From JACKAQ01 sp965227145 (GTDB taxonomy: Bacteria; Calditrichota; Calditrichia; RBG-13-44-9; J075): a stretch of DNA of 64,000 nt. Numbering within the stretch: position 1 is the first letter of the stretch; the number at the start of each line of letters is the position of its first letter. The position numbers and the translations under genes are program-made. Shown one piece after another: positions 18,801 through 27,393 of this stretch. The stretch is from assembly GCA_965227145.1 (NCBI GenBank), contig OZ245730.1:2356001-2420000 (forward strand). The letters are read 5' to 3'. The notes beneath the pieces are model-generated. The model was not told the DNA's origin. It was given only the letters and a program-made list of their open reading frames with translations, and did no database searches.

Positions 18801-21578
18801 GACAGATTTCAGAACGGAAGTTTGCCCCAAGTCCACATTTCCGAAGTCAAGCTGATTCGGCGCTGCCGCAATATCCGGTTCGCCAACCCCGGTTCCGGAA
18901 AGGGAAACGGTCACAGAATCGGAATTGAATGCGGTCGATTTTATCGTCAGAAATGCCGATTTTGCGCCGGTCATCCGGGGTGCAAAACGAACGGTTAATA
19001 GCTGTGTTTCATTGGGATTTACGACAAATGGCGCAATCAGATTTGGTAATGAAAATGATGCAACATCAACACCGCTCAAATCTGTATTTGTGACGGTCAG
19101 CGGCGTTGTTCCGGTGTTACTGACGGAAATCTTTGAAAATGCCGCCGTGTCAATTGCCACATTTCCAAATGAAACAGAGAGCGGCGTCACCAAAATATTG
19201 GCAACAACGCCCGTTCCGAAAATCGTTACATCGGTTGGGTTTTCGTCGGGATCGTTGCTGTTAACTCGCAGAATAGTGAACAGTTGACCCAATTGAACGG
19301 GTGAAAAACGCACCACAATTGTATGCGTATCGCCCATTGCAACATTGAAATTCCCGCCGCCATTGACGAATGAAAAATCTACGGTATTGCCGATCAGCAG
19401 CGAGTTGGCCACCAGCGTATCCGATCCTTCGTTCAGCACCAGAAATGTGCCTTCAACGGCTTCTGTTAGCGGCACTTCGCCGAAGTTGACCGTCAGCGGC
19501 ACCACCCGGATATCCGGGATGCCACGCGCCGTTCCGTTCAATGCAACATCGGTTGTGGGTTCGTCCAGATCATCGCTGGAAATCCGCAATGTGGCGGTTT
19601 TTTCACCGGGAATTTGCGGCATAAATCTTATCTGAAGCGCAACACTGCTTTGCGGTGGAAGCACCTGCGATCCGCCATTGATGATGCTGAAATCGGCAGA
19701 ATCCGCGCCGCTAATTTCAGTTGCGGAAATATTTAATGAAGCGTTACCGGTATTCGAAACGGTAACATTTTGGGTGCTGAAACCGCCAATGATCACTTCA
19801 CCATAGTTTATTACTAACGGCGAAACATCGATTTCGGGCGTGATTGCATTCGCCGTTAGCGAAACATCCACCGGATTTTCGTCGGGATCTGAATTGGTTA
19901 TTCGCAGTGTTACGGTTTTATTACCAGGCGTTTGCGGTGTGAATTGCACGGTGATTGTATCGCTGCCAAATCGCGGGATCACAAATGGCGCGCCGCGAAG
20001 GATTGCAAATTCTGACGCTGTTGCCCCGATAATTTGATTGTCTTCAACAATTAAATCGGCAGTGCCGGTATTGGAAATGATAAAATCTTTTGTGCTGTTG
20101 GCGCCAATCAAAATGTCGCCAAAATTATGTGACAGTGGCGCAACATTAATATCCGGTGCAACTGAAATCCCCGAAAGCGGAATAATTGTTTGAGGATCAA
20201 TTAAATCGTTGCTGGTCAGTGTGAGATCAGCAATTTTGGGACCCGTGCCGAGCGGTTCGAAAATGATATCCAAAACGCGGGAATCGTTGCTGGGCAATAC
20301 AAACGGGGAATTATCAACCAGTCGAAAATCGGAAAAACTTAGCCCGCTGATTTCCAGATTACTCACTTCTAAATCCTGATTTCCGATGTTGGTGACGGTC
20401 ACGCTCAGCGTATCGCTGTTGCCCAACAGTAGCGTACCAAAATCCAGCATTTCCGGCGAAACGGCGATAATTGGCGGTCCGACGGTCAGCAGAACCGGGA
20501 CGGAAATTTGCGGTGCGTTTAATGCATCGCTGTTGACAATCAGTTCGCAGCTGTAATTGCCGACAGCTAATCCGGTTGCGTCCACATTTATTGAAACATC
20601 GATAGAATCACCAGCCGGAATCAAGCCGCTGATCGGGTTAGCCGTCAACCAACTGCATCCGGGTGAAATCCGGACTGCGAGATTGTTTGCGACATACGGT
20701 TGATTATTGATGATCTGCAAGCCGTCTGTTCCGGTTGCGTTTTCGATGCCGATAGTTGCGCTATTGGTAACGCCGGTCATGGTTAAATATTGGAATAAAA
20801 TTTCCTGATTTTCACGGATAATCACCTGAAAACTTAATCGCGAATTCGGATCCGCAGCGCGGCGAACATTGGTGTATTGGATAATCAATTGCCGGTTGGC
20901 AAAATCTTCGAGAACGTGAACTGTTCCGCCATCCAATCCGGGAATGAGGTCGTCCCAAAATGGCGCGATTACATCGTTTGGTTGTGCGGAATTGGGAATT
21001 ACAGGGTTGATATTTTGTTGTACTGGTGTGCCAAATGTCAGAAATCCGTTGGCGCTAACCTGAACCTGTCTGCGAATCTGACCATAAAAGGTGAAATCGA
21101 AAAACACATTTATCAACGCGAAGCCTTCGTCGCCAACAGTCAGCTGTGTTCCGGTTCCGGAAATATCCGTCCATGAAAAAACGGGGCCGCCGGGTTCGTT
21201 GCTATCAATAAATGTATATCCGAAATTATCAGGACCACCAACATTTTCAGTAAGCCCTTTGATGGGTTCGGCTTCTCCGGCATTCAGCGAATATGGGAGT
21301 AGTGGAAGACGAGTGCCGTCTTTCAGAATCAATACCGGTTCATTCTCCTGAATATTCCAGGTCAGAGGAGTCGTCCCGGTATTTTTTATTCGTAAACTGC
21401 TGTTATCATTGCCATTTACGGGAACCGCAAAATTTAATAATTCCGGCGATACACTGATTTCCGCAGTCGTCGAATTAAGTGAAACAGATCCATTCTGTGT
21501 TCTCTGTGCCCACAATCCATGTGAAAGCATCAGTAAGAGTAAGAGTGATATTGGTAAAAATCGTGAGCGACTCCGCAT
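15858..21578 (-). CDS. Giant surface protein of ASH/choice-of-anchor-D repeats with T9SS sorting domain
   Basis: A 1906-residue exported protein. ATG 21578 is preceded by GGAGG with an 8-base spacer and gives a signal peptide (SRFLPISLLLLLMLSHGLWAQ). A first ASH-like strand is followed by a nidogen-like domain (about 90-300: FSWTDISGTGTQL, SANGFLTFG, IAPFWDDLIPG). Then come about eleven tandem repeats of roughly 105-115 residues, each opening with patterns like I.VSP..L.FG.V and containing V.N.G...L and F.P...G...A.L.I.SND.D. Next is a beta-helix-like region (about 1500-1780) and the C-terminal sorting domain with EQNYPNPFNPNTTIEFG, ending KMLLLK. Probably an adhesive or structural cell-surface protein exported by the type IX system. 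Single-gene unit. Confidence 0.9.
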   Translation of the reverse strand: MRSRSRFLPISLLLLLMLSHGLWAQRTQNGSVSLNSTTAEISVSPELLNFAVPVNGNDNSSLRIKNTGTTPLTWNIQENEPVLILKDGTRLPLLPYSLNAGEAEPIKGLTENVGGPDNFGYTFIDSNEPGGPVFSWTDISGTGTQLTVGDEGFALINVFFDFTFYGQIRRQVQVSANGFLTFGTPVQQNINPVIPNSAQPNDVIAPFWDDLIPGLDGGTVHVLEDFANRQLIIQYTNVRRAADPNSRLSFQVIIRENQEILFQYLTMTGVTNSATIGIENATGTDGLQIINNQPYVANNLAVRISPGCSWLTANPISGLIPAGDSIDVSINVDATGLAVGNYSCELIVNSDALNAPQISVPVLLTVGPPIIAVSPEMLDFGTLLLGNSDTLSVTVTNIGNQDLEVSNLEISGLSFSDFRLVDNSPFVLPSNDSRVLDIIFEPLGTGPKIADLTLTSNDLIDPQTIIPLSGISVAPDINVAPLSHNFGDILIGANSTKDFIISNTGTADLIVEDNQIIGATASEFAILRGAPFVIPRFGSDTITVQFTPQTPGNKTVTLRITNSDPDENPVDVSLTANAITPEIDVSPLVINYGEVIIGGFSTQNVTVSNTGNASLNISATEISGADSADFSIINGGSQVLPPQSSVALQIRFMPQIPGEKTATLRISSDDLDEPTTDVALNGTARGIPDIRVVPLTVNFGEVPLTEAVEGTFLVLNEGSDTLVANSLLIGNTVDFSFVNGGGNFNVAMGDTHTIVVRFSPVQLGQLFTILRVNSNDPDENPTDVTIFGTGVVANILVTPLSVSFGNVAIDTAAFSKISVSNTGTTPLTVTNTDLSGVDVASFSLPNLIAPFVVNPNETQLLTVRFAPRMTGAKSAFLTIKSTAFNSDSVTVSLSGTGVGEPDIAAAPNQLDFGNVDLGQTSVLKSVISNVGLVDLDISSVSISGANFSEFSLLSSVPQVLAPGESDTLEVAFTPESAGSKTVAIVIASNDPDENPLTIPLSGNAVTPGIAINPQFLEFGNRFVNQQLTLTVSVSNSGSSNLNVSTSEIAGTDPGSFAISDGGAPFSLAPGDSQIISVTFLPVTVGEKSASLNLTTNVPGMENVSIALSGKGVAPDIAVAPDSLDFGSIFVNTTSIKNVLITNTGDTTLSIVNIRITGLNYGSFDTPNITAAFDIEPGETDTIMVRFKPAVAIEHLANLEITSNDPDEEIVNVPLRGIALPTPIPNIVVSSDSLGFGDVVLGNSTNLSLIISNDGTAPLEIGSIDLSGATPDEFSTNATPPIVINPGDSQSVDITFAPQSEGEKSAFLTIFNNDPDMPEVQVILTGTGVATPAIRISSNLLNFADVVPGDSTDQSVTVYNDGTAALDIVNIEVTTDSSGAEFKLLSAPSGAILPGDSLILDVRFTGFTAGVKTGSLTIFNNDPQMGSIAVALSGRVIVPDIAAIPPSLAFIDVPVNTTVEAILKIVNDAAATAELRVSASTVVGDTMNFDIISGGAPFTLQPGDTQMVTVAYTATTTDTAFAQLRFASNDPDENPFVVPLKGNGIIPFAHDFIFLANDRMSYESALRVEGNSFSNNIINIHEGIYGVQNGNLTAVNDVELRQNNTVNGDITYGKEVLVEGTLNGSIFKDSDLQPIDLPELSFSAGGDNITVSEYDTLNLEPGSYENADIFGLLVLKPGKYYFKSIDFQKDSRLLVDATEGLVEMNVVDFTLFRRGFNMNILPDGEASSSRFMLNSMQTADLEISRNTRFLGSIIAPNSQVKLEREVIFKGIICAERVKVKQFVFAVHHFSTTPLPADSLALARQLATHLETFVPEVFALEQNYPNPFNPNTTIEFGIAEKATDVSIKIYDITGRLVHTLIDEQMIPGSYTITWDGLSQNGVRVASGIYIYRMIAGKFVESRKMLLLK

Positions 21579-22281
21579 CAGGAAAACCTCCATATAATCA
21601 GTAAGAGAACTTATGATACTCGCGTTTGCGGTATTAACAGAGTGATAGTAAATGTTAACCAATTCATACAATTTATTCAACACCTCACGTGTAAATAATT
21701 GTAAATACTTAAAGCACTTGTCTGACATAAACAGACTGACATTTTGTTGTCGTATTAAAGTCAAAGACTAAAAGCGGGAACATATCTTATGATCGATGAT
21801 ATGGGAAATAAATTATAAAGAACTGGATAAGAAAGTTCAATCATCGACAATTTTGGAAAAAAAAGACTGATTTTTTGAAGGAAATTGTAAGAATCAGTCA
21901 ATCTTACGGAACTTCTCGTTTGTGTTGAACCACTAAAAAAATATAAATTACCGAATTGGACGATATATATTACAACTTATCAAATAGGCTTGACGGTGTT
22001 TAACAGATTTTGGGTCAGTTCAAAAAATGAAAACGGGTTACCCAAAATTTATATGATTTTTTGATTGGAATTCAACGTTAAACAATTCGGAGAAAAGCAT
22101 ATCTAAAAAAATAACCGTATTCAATCGTTTTGGAAGATCATAAAACCCTTGAGAATATAAGATAATTAAATCTAAAAAGCATGTGATTTTTGTCCGTTTT
22201 TAAAGATTTTTTGGACTTGAATTTAGAATTGACTTTGTATTTGGTGCAGATTATATTTGCCATGCTGCAACAAAAACAATT
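21579..22281. other. AT-rich intergenic region
   Basis: About 700 bases between the ASH-repeat gene and tRNA-Ala. I see no credible gene. The last part holds the promoter for tRNA-Ala (22229-22257). The 5' leader and promoter of the ASH-repeat gene must lie in the first 300 bases on the minus strand, but no convincing -35/-10 pair was identified there. Confidence 0.6.
22229..22257 (+). promoter_or_regulatory. Sigma70-like promoter for tRNA-Ala (and perhaps SRP RNA)
   Basis: TTGACT (22229-22234) and TATATT (22252-22257) with a 17-base spacer, 24 bases before the mature tRNA start. Confidence 0.7.
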
Positions 22282-22357
22282 GGGGCTGTAGCTCAGTTGG
22301 GAGAGCGCAACGTTCGCAATGTTGAGGCCAGGGGTTCGATTCCCCTCAGCTCCACCA
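22282..22357 (+). tRNA. tRNA-Ala (anticodon CGC)
   Basis: A 76-base cloverleaf with encoded CCA. The acceptor stem GGGGCTG/CAGCTCC has the G3-U70 pair that identifies alanine tRNAs. The D arm is GCTCAGTTGGGAGAGC, the anticodon stem CAACG/TGTTG encloses loop TTCGCAA (anticodon CGC, reading GCG), and the T arm is AGGGGTTCGATTCCCCT. It lies 43 bases before the SRP RNA. Confidence 0.95.
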
Positions 22358-22400
22358 AATACGATTACGGTCATTGAATCAACCGAAGATCGTCAAATTT

Positions 22401-22499
22401 AGCCAGGTCCCACGCAATAGGAGGCTGCTGAACCCCGCCAGGTCCGGAAGGAAGCAACGGTAAGCGGACCGATTATGTGCCGTGGGGTAGCCTGGCTTT
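22401..22499 (+). ncRNA. ffs: Signal recognition particle RNA, small bacterial (4.5S) type
   Basis: About 99 bases. The ends pair (AGCCAGG at 22401-22407 with CCTGGCT at 22491-22497), and the interior holds the conserved helix-8 core with GGTCCGGAAGGAAGCA at the apex and the AACGGTAAGC return strand, the Ffh-binding site. A T run follows directly. It occupies the usual place just upstream of dnaX. It targets ribosomes making membrane proteins with Ffh. Confidence 0.95.
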
Positions 22500-22564
22500 T
22501 TATTTTGAAAAACCTCTGTTTACCACAATTAATTTCCCAAAAATGCGGTTTTTGATTTGTCAAA

Positions 22565-22593
22565 TTGACGAAAGACGCTTAGAATCGTATATT
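22565..22593 (+). promoter_or_regulatory. Sigma70-like promoter for dnaX-ybaB-recR
   Basis: TTGACG (22565-22570) and TATATT (22588-22593) with a 17-base spacer, about 55 bases before the dnaX ATG and after the SRP RNA terminator-like T run. Confidence 0.65.
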
Positions 22594-22648
22594 GACAAAA
22601 ATGGTCAACGCAGCGTGAGTTTTAGCATCTGAAAAACGTGGAAAAGAA

Positions 22649-24442
22649 ATGTCGGAAAATTACATTGTTTTAGCCCGGAAATGGCGACCGATGACCTTTG
22701 ATAATGTTGTCGGGCAGGAACATATTACCAGAACGATTAAAAAAGCTTTGGAAAACAGCCGGCTGGGGCACGGCTTTATTTTCGCCGGGCCGCGCGGGGT
22801 TGGCAAAACAACAACAGCCCGGCTTCTGGCCAAAGCCGTAAATTGCCAAAATGGCGAACCGGGCGATCCCTGCAATAATTGCGACAATTGTAATGCGATC
22901 AACGCCGGAAATCATCTCGATGTTATTGAAATCGATGGCGCCAGCAATCGCGGCATCGACGAAATACGAAATTTGCGGGAAAACATCCGCTTTTCCCCGG
23001 CGAGCGCCAAATTCAAAGTATATATTATTGATGAAATTCATATGCTCAGCAAAGAGGCGTTCAACGCTTTGCTGAAAACGCTCGAAGAACCGCCATCTCA
23101 TGCAATATTTATTTTTGCGACAACCGAAATTCATCGTGTCCCGTTGACCATTTTATCCCGCTGCCAGCGGTTTGATTTCCGGCGAATACCGACATCTGCG
23201 ATTGTAAAGCAACTGCAAAAAATAGCTGATCAGGAAAAAATTGCCATCGATCCCGAGGCATTGCATCTGATCGCCCGCAAAGCCGATGGCGGTATGCGCG
23301 ATGCAACCAGTATTCTCGATCAGCTTTCGGCATTCACGGGTGATCAGGTAACCGCAGAACAGGTTCAGGAAACACTAGGTGTTTTGGGCGACGACCTGTT
23401 TTTTGAATTCACAAATTTAATGCAGACAAAAGATGACGCTGCTATTTTGGGTTTTGCCGCACGGTTGTTCGAACGCGGTGTGGACACCATGAATTTGATG
23501 CAGGGATTAGAGCTTCATTTCAGAAACATTTTTGTTGCCAGGGCTACCGGCAGTGGCAATTCACTGGACGTTTCAGATGTTTACAAAGAAAAATATCTCG
23601 AAACCGCCCAATATTTTAGCGAAAAAGATTTGCTTCATTATCTGGAAATTTTGGTTCAACATACGCAATTGCTTCGGTTTAGCGAAAATCCACAATTGAT
23701 GCTGGAGTTGTTGCTGCTCAAACTGGCGCACAAGCCACTAAGCCTCGATATTCAAGAATTGCTGGATTTGTTGAAAAATTCACCGGGAAGCATCGGTGGT
23801 TCCGGTGGTGATGAACCGCCACCGCCCCGACGTCCGGCGCCAACTGCTCCGGCACCATCGCAAACAGCGCCGCCGGTTTCCGGCAGAAAATTTGAACCAC
23901 CTGGGCCATCTGCGCCGCGATCCTCCGGCGCACCTGACTCGACAAAACATTCAACCGGAAAATTTGGAAAATTACCGGTGATGGGCAATTTTCCCCAGGC
24001 TTCAAAGCCGGAGGCTCAGCCAGAAAAGCAAATTGTTGCGTCCAAACCGGACAACGCCATTCAAGTTGATATTACTATTGATGATATTCGCAAAAAATGG
24101 AATTCATTATTGGGTGCCGTTCGGAGAGAAAAAATTGCGTTGGCCTCATTTTTACAAGATGGTGTTGCAAAAGAAGTGGACGGTCAAACCGTGCATATCG
24201 CGTTCGATGCAAAAACCGGATTCCACAAAGATCATGTTCAAAAAAACGCGGCAATCATCGAAAACGAGTTGAAAAATATTTTTGGCGTAGCTTTAAAAAT
24301 ACAGACACTTGCTGTCGATTTTGAAGAAGCCGGTATCAAGAAAACAACCCAGTCACCTGAGGAAGTTTTCGAAAATATGAAAAACAAGGAACCGGTCTTG
24401 AAAAAAATTATTGAATTATTTGACTGTGAAAATACAGATTGA
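22649..24442 (+). CDS. dnaX: DNA polymerase III subunit gamma/tau
   Basis: A 597-residue clamp-loader ATPase. It has the Walker A motif GPRGVGKT (47-54), a zinc module with Cys66, Cys75, Cys78 and Cys81, Walker B with DEIHMLSKEAFNALLKTLEEPP near 130, and the SRC arginine finger (LSRCQRFDFRR). A Pro-rich linker (about 390-450) precedes a tau-type C-terminal domain. I found no slippery A AAA AAG heptamer near the domain boundary, so separate gamma production by frameshifting is not supported. dnaX, ybaB and recR are closely packed and form a standard operon. Confidence 0.97.
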   Translation: MSENYIVLARKWRPMTFDNVVGQEHITRTIKKALENSRLGHGFIFAGPRGVGKTTTARLLAKAVNCQNGEPGDPCNNCDNCNAINAGNHLDVIEIDGASNRGIDEIRNLRENIRFSPASAKFKVYIIDEIHMLSKEAFNALLKTLEEPPSHAIFIFATTEIHRVPLTILSRCQRFDFRRIPTSAIVKQLQKIADQEKIAIDPEALHLIARKADGGMRDATSILDQLSAFTGDQVTAEQVQETLGVLGDDLFFEFTNLMQTKDDAAILGFAARLFERGVDTMNLMQGLELHFRNIFVARATGSGNSLDVSDVYKEKYLETAQYFSEKDLLHYLEILVQHTQLLRFSENPQLMLELLLLKLAHKPLSLDIQELLDLLKNSPGSIGGSGGDEPPPPRRPAPTAPAPSQTAPPVSGRKFEPPGPSAPRSSGAPDSTKHSTGKFGKLPVMGNFPQASKPEAQPEKQIVASKPDNAIQVDITIDDIRKKWNSLLGAVRREKIALASFLQDGVAKEVDGQTVHIAFDAKTGFHKDHVQKNAAIIENELKNIFGVALKIQTLAVDFEEAGIKKTTQSPEEVFENMKNKEPVLKKIIELFDCENTD

Positions 24443-24450
24443 GAGGAAAA

Positions 24451-24789
24451 ATGAATCCTGATTTTGGCGATATTATGAAAAAAGCGCAGGAAATGCAATC
24501 CAATATGCAGCGCATTCAAGAGCAATTGGCCAACATCACTGTTGAAGGCAGCGCCGGCGGCGGCATGGTAAAAGTGACCGCCAATTGCAAAAACCAGATT
24601 GTTAAAGTGGAAATCGAGCCGGAAGTCATCGACGCCGATGACAAAGAGATGCTGGAAGATTTGGTTGCTGCTGCCGTAAACCAGGCGCTCGAAAATGCCC
24701 AAACCCGTTCGCAGGAAGAGATGCAAAAAGCAATGGGACCCATGATGGGGGGATTAAATTTGGGCGGTTTTAAGCTACCGGGATTTTAA
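24451..24789 (+). CDS. ybaB: YbaB/EbfC-family nucleoid-associated protein
   Basis: A 112-residue DNA-binding protein. Family features are the FGDIMKKAQEMQSNMQRIQEQL coiled N-terminal helix, GSAGGGMVKVTANCKNQIVKVEIEPEV and LEDLVAAAVNQALENA, with a Met/Gly-rich tail (MGPMMGGLNLGGFKLPGF). It binds DNA as a dimer and may help RecR in recombination. AGAGG upstream supports ATG 24451; it starts 8 bases after the dnaX stop. Confidence 0.94.
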   Translation: MNPDFGDIMKKAQEMQSNMQRIQEQLANITVEGSAGGGMVKVTANCKNQIVKVEIEPEVIDADDKEMLEDLVAAAVNQALENAQTRSQEEMQKAMGPMMGGLNLGGFKLPGF

Positions 24790-24806
24790 TTTTAAAGAGA
24801 AATTGA

Positions 24807-25400
24807 ATGAAAGCGCTACCAGAATCACTGCAACACCTAGTTAACGAATTTGGAAAATTACCGGGAATCGGGCGAAAATCAGCCACGCGATTGGCGTTTC
24901 ACGTGCTTAACCAAACGCAATCGGAAACGGAAGAGCTGGCATCTGCAATCATCAAAATGAAGCGGGAAATACGACAATGCTCCAAATGTTTCAATTTTAC
25001 TGAGCACGACGTCTGTGAAATTTGCAGCGATCCGAATCGCCGCAGAAATATCATCTGCGTGATTGAAGACGCCCAAACCCTGCTGATGTTGGAAAAAACC
25101 AATGAATACAGAGGTTTGTATCATGTTTTGGGTGGCATAATTTCACCGCTGGAAGGCATTGGCCCGGAAAATTTGCGAATAAAAGAATTGCTGCAACGGC
25201 TGGATGGCATCGACGAATTGATTATCGTGCTAAATCCCAGCACGGAAGGGGAGGCGACGACGATTTATCTCGCCAAACTGCTGAAAATGCACGGGATAAA
25301 AATTACCCGGCTTGCCCGGGGCATTCCGTTGGGCGGATCGTTGGAATTTGTGGATGAATTAACGCTGGGCAAAGCCCTGCTAACCAGAAACGAAGTTTGA
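24807..25400 (+). CDS. recR: Recombination mediator RecR
   Basis: A 197-residue DNA repair protein that forms a ring and loads RecA with RecO. It shows the helix-hairpin-helix LPGIGRKSATRLAFH (18-32), a C4 zinc finger (Cys58, Cys61, Cys70, Cys73), the Toprim domain (VIEDAQTLLMLEKT, VLNPSTEGEATTIYLA) and the C-terminal Walker-B-like region ITRLARGIPLGGSLEFVDE. Follows ybaB by 17 bases. Confidence 0.97.
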   Translation: MKALPESLQHLVNEFGKLPGIGRKSATRLAFHVLNQTQSETEELASAIIKMKREIRQCSKCFNFTEHDVCEICSDPNRRRNIICVIEDAQTLLMLEKTNEYRGLYHVLGGIISPLEGIGPENLRIKELLQRLDGIDELIIVLNPSTEGEATTIYLAKLLKMHGIKITRLARGIPLGGSLEFVDELTLGKALLTRNEV

Positions 25401-25404
25401 TTCG

Positions 25405-25827
25405 ATGGGAATTCGTAAATTTCTCAGGCTGGAATGGTTTTCTGAACATCAACGCGGTAGCTTGAATCGGAGTGATGACGGGATGATTAAAGAGTGCGCA
25501 ACGATCGAAAATTTCGAACAATTATTAATTGACAGCAAATCCAGAGCGGTATTTTTACTCAAACATTCTACGGCTTGTGGAATATCTTCCGGCGCCAAAC
25601 GACGTTTTGAGACATTTGCGAATGGCAGGGAAAACGCTGATTTCTGGTTGATTTCGGTGATACCTCAACGGGCGTTATCTCAACATATCGCTCAATTTAC
25701 CGGAATTACACATCAATCACCACAGGCACTTTTGTTTGTTGATGCTAAAGTGGTTTGGCAGGAGTCGCATTGGTCAATTGATGAAAAAAGCCTGGCAGGC
25801 GCGATAGAAAAACATATCTCACTGTAA
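25405..25827 (+). CDS. ytxJ: YtxJ-type monothiol bacilliredoxin
   Basis: A thioredoxin-fold protein of 140 residues from ATG 25405, or 114 from ATG 25483; neither has a strong ribosome binding site. The hallmark is FLLKHSTACGISSGAKRRF, a single-Cys active site typical of the YtxJ/DUF2847 family, which reduces bacillithiol-protein mixed disulfides. It follows recR by 4 bases, so it may share that transcript. Presence implies that this organism makes bacillithiol, an inference that cannot be tested inside the window. Confidence 0.82.
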   Translation: MGIRKFLRLEWFSEHQRGSLNRSDDGMIKECATIENFEQLLIDSKSRAVFLLKHSTACGISSGAKRRFETFANGRENADFWLISVIPQRALSQHIAQFTGITHQSPQALLFVDAKVVWQESHWSIDEKSLAGAIEKHISL

Positions 25828-25836
25828 ATAAAGAAC

Positions 25837-26607
25837 TTAGCTGCTGGATAAAAAATCGGAAACGAGTTGTTGAACAATTTCCGGCTGTTCCGCATGTACC
25901 CAATGCCCGGCGTTTTCGACCGTATGAATGCGGGCTTTCGGGAAGCGATCTCTGATCGCAGCGGTATCGTCCTTCAAAACATAATTTGATTTTTCGCCGA
26001 TGATAAACAGTGCTTCCCCATCAAATTTACCGTTTGGAATTTCGCCCGCGAGCGCTGCACGATTGTTGTAAAGTGATTGCAAATTGACGCGCCACGAAAA
26101 TTTGTTTTGGCGATCTCTGACCAGATTTTTCAACAAAAATTGCCGTAGCACAATATCGGAAATTTCCGGCTCAAGCTGTCTGTTGGCATCACCGAGGGAG
26201 TGGATAGAGGAGAGCTGCATGTTGAGCAATTTTGTAATTATATCTTCAAATTCAGGATTCGTGTATTTTTTTGGAGCGATATCAACGATGATTAGTTTTT
26301 CAATTTTATGCGGGTAAAGCATCGCGAGGGTCATCGCAACTTTTCCACCCATAGAATGTCCAAGAATATTTATTTTTCTGATGTCGTGGTCATGCAAAAA
26401 TTCGTTGATATCTTCTGCCATAGCTTCATATGTGTGGATGCTGTCATGGGGGGATCGTCCGTGGTTTCGCAAATCAAGTAAAAACATGTGGTTGTGCTCT
26501 GACCATTCCTTGCTGAGTGTCAACCAGTTATCAGAAGCGCCCAACAAGCCGTGCAGCACAACAAAAGGCTTACCGGTTTTTCCCAACTCTCTGAATGCTA
26601 ATTTCAT
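25837..26607 (-). CDS. Alpha/beta hydrolase (YbfF-like esterase)
   Basis: A 256-residue cytoplasmic alpha/beta hydrolase. Motifs: FVVLHGLLGASDNW (oxyanion region), DLRNHGRSPH, the nucleophile elbow NILGHSMGGKVAM, and the His motif VENAGHWVHAEQP near the C-terminus. The order and the LRNHGRS motif are characteristic of the YbfF/ABHD11 esterase group. ATG 26607 begins the domain directly; an in-frame extension of 56 residues upstream overlaps DUF2203 and has no similarity to the family. Substrate unknown. It converges with ytxJ with 9 bases between the stops. Confidence 0.85.
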   Translation of the reverse strand: MKLAFRELGKTGKPFVVLHGLLGASDNWLTLSKEWSEHNHMFLLDLRNHGRSPHDSIHTYEAMAEDINEFLHDHDIRKINILGHSMGGKVAMTLAMLYPHKIEKLIIVDIAPKKYTNPEFEDIITKLLNMQLSSIHSLGDANRQLEPEISDIVLRQFLLKNLVRDRQNKFSWRVNLQSLYNNRAALAGEIPNGKFDGEALFIIGEKSNYVLKDDTAAIRDRFPKARIHTVENAGHWVHAEQPEIVQQLVSDFLSSS

Positions 26608-26635
26608 GTAATGAACAAGTCTTTTATGCTGCGTA

Positions 26636-27058
26636 TTAGCCGTTGTTGATTTTTTGTACATCAAGCGGTTGATCGTAGTATTTTTGCGGAATGGGTTTTC
26701 TTCCGGCGAAACCGGCATCAATATCGTGATAAAATTCCAAATCAGATTCATCGCTTCGCCAGCACAGAAACACAAGTTTGCCGTCTATAATTGCCGGAAA
26801 ATCAACCAAGCCGATTTTGAAACTCCAATCCTTGAAAAAACAGCCAATGGATTCCAGCTCAGTAAACAATTCTTGCATTGTTGCAATGCGATCGAGGATT
26901 TGGGGGTGATCTTTTGCATCGGAGCCCAGCACGGTTTTCATAAAATCGATATCCAGGCTGATGTTTAGCAAATCGGCCACTATCTGGCGAACCAATGGTA
27001 GTGTTTGCCGGGCTTCTGCAGGGGTAAAAAGTCTTTTCGGTTCAAATAAATCGCACAT
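26636..27058 (-). CDS. DUF2203 family protein
   Basis: A 140-residue soluble protein (144 if GTG 27070 is the start). The N-terminal FTPAEARQTLPLVRQIVADL and the C-terminal VDFPAIIDGKLVFLCWRSDESDLEFYHDIDAGFAGRKPI are the DUF2203 pattern. Function unknown. It is 28 bases upstream of the esterase gene on the same strand, so they probably form one transcript. Confidence 0.8.
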   Translation of the reverse strand: MCDLFEPKRLFTPAEARQTLPLVRQIVADLLNISLDIDFMKTVLGSDAKDHPQILDRIATMQELFTELESIGCFFKDWSFKIGLVDFPAIIDGKLVFLCWRSDESDLEFYHDIDAGFAGRKPIPQKYYDQPLDVQKINNG

Positions 27059-27393
27059 GATAGATTTCACCAGCGTTAAGTGTTAAACAGTAGTGGCACC
27101 GATGCCAATCAATGAAGATCTGATTATTGGAGCGACAAGTTAGCGAATGAACATTGGGAAAGCAAGGAATCAGCCAACGGAAGATGTAAATGATCAAAAA
27201 TTATTTGAATGTGTGAATAATCGACACTTAAAAAACGAATATTAGACCTGATCGAAGTTATTGAAATTTAATATTATATGCAAATTTTTCAGTTCGCGAC
27301 CGAAGAATTAGATCTGTGAAAGTTATCTTTTTTTTCTACTTGACAGTATAGATTCAATTACCTATATTTTGCCCGCATTAAAAAACAACATAC
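27059..27393. other. Intergenic region upstream of tRNA-Lys
   Basis: AT-rich, 335 bases. It holds the tRNA-Lys promoter at its right end and presumably the divergent promoter of the DUF2203 gene; no gene is visible. Confidence 0.6.
27340..27368 (+). promoter_or_regulatory. Sigma70-like promoter for tRNA-Lys
   Basis: TTGACA (27340-27345) and TATATT (27363-27368) with a 17-base spacer, 25 bases before the mature tRNA. The best consensus promoter in the window. Confidence 0.8.

Noticed and set aside
22649..24442. Programmed frameshift in dnaX producing gamma
   Set aside because: No A AAA AAG heptamer in the right frame near the end of the ATPase/domain III region; the A-runs near 22738 and 24410 are in the wrong place or frame.
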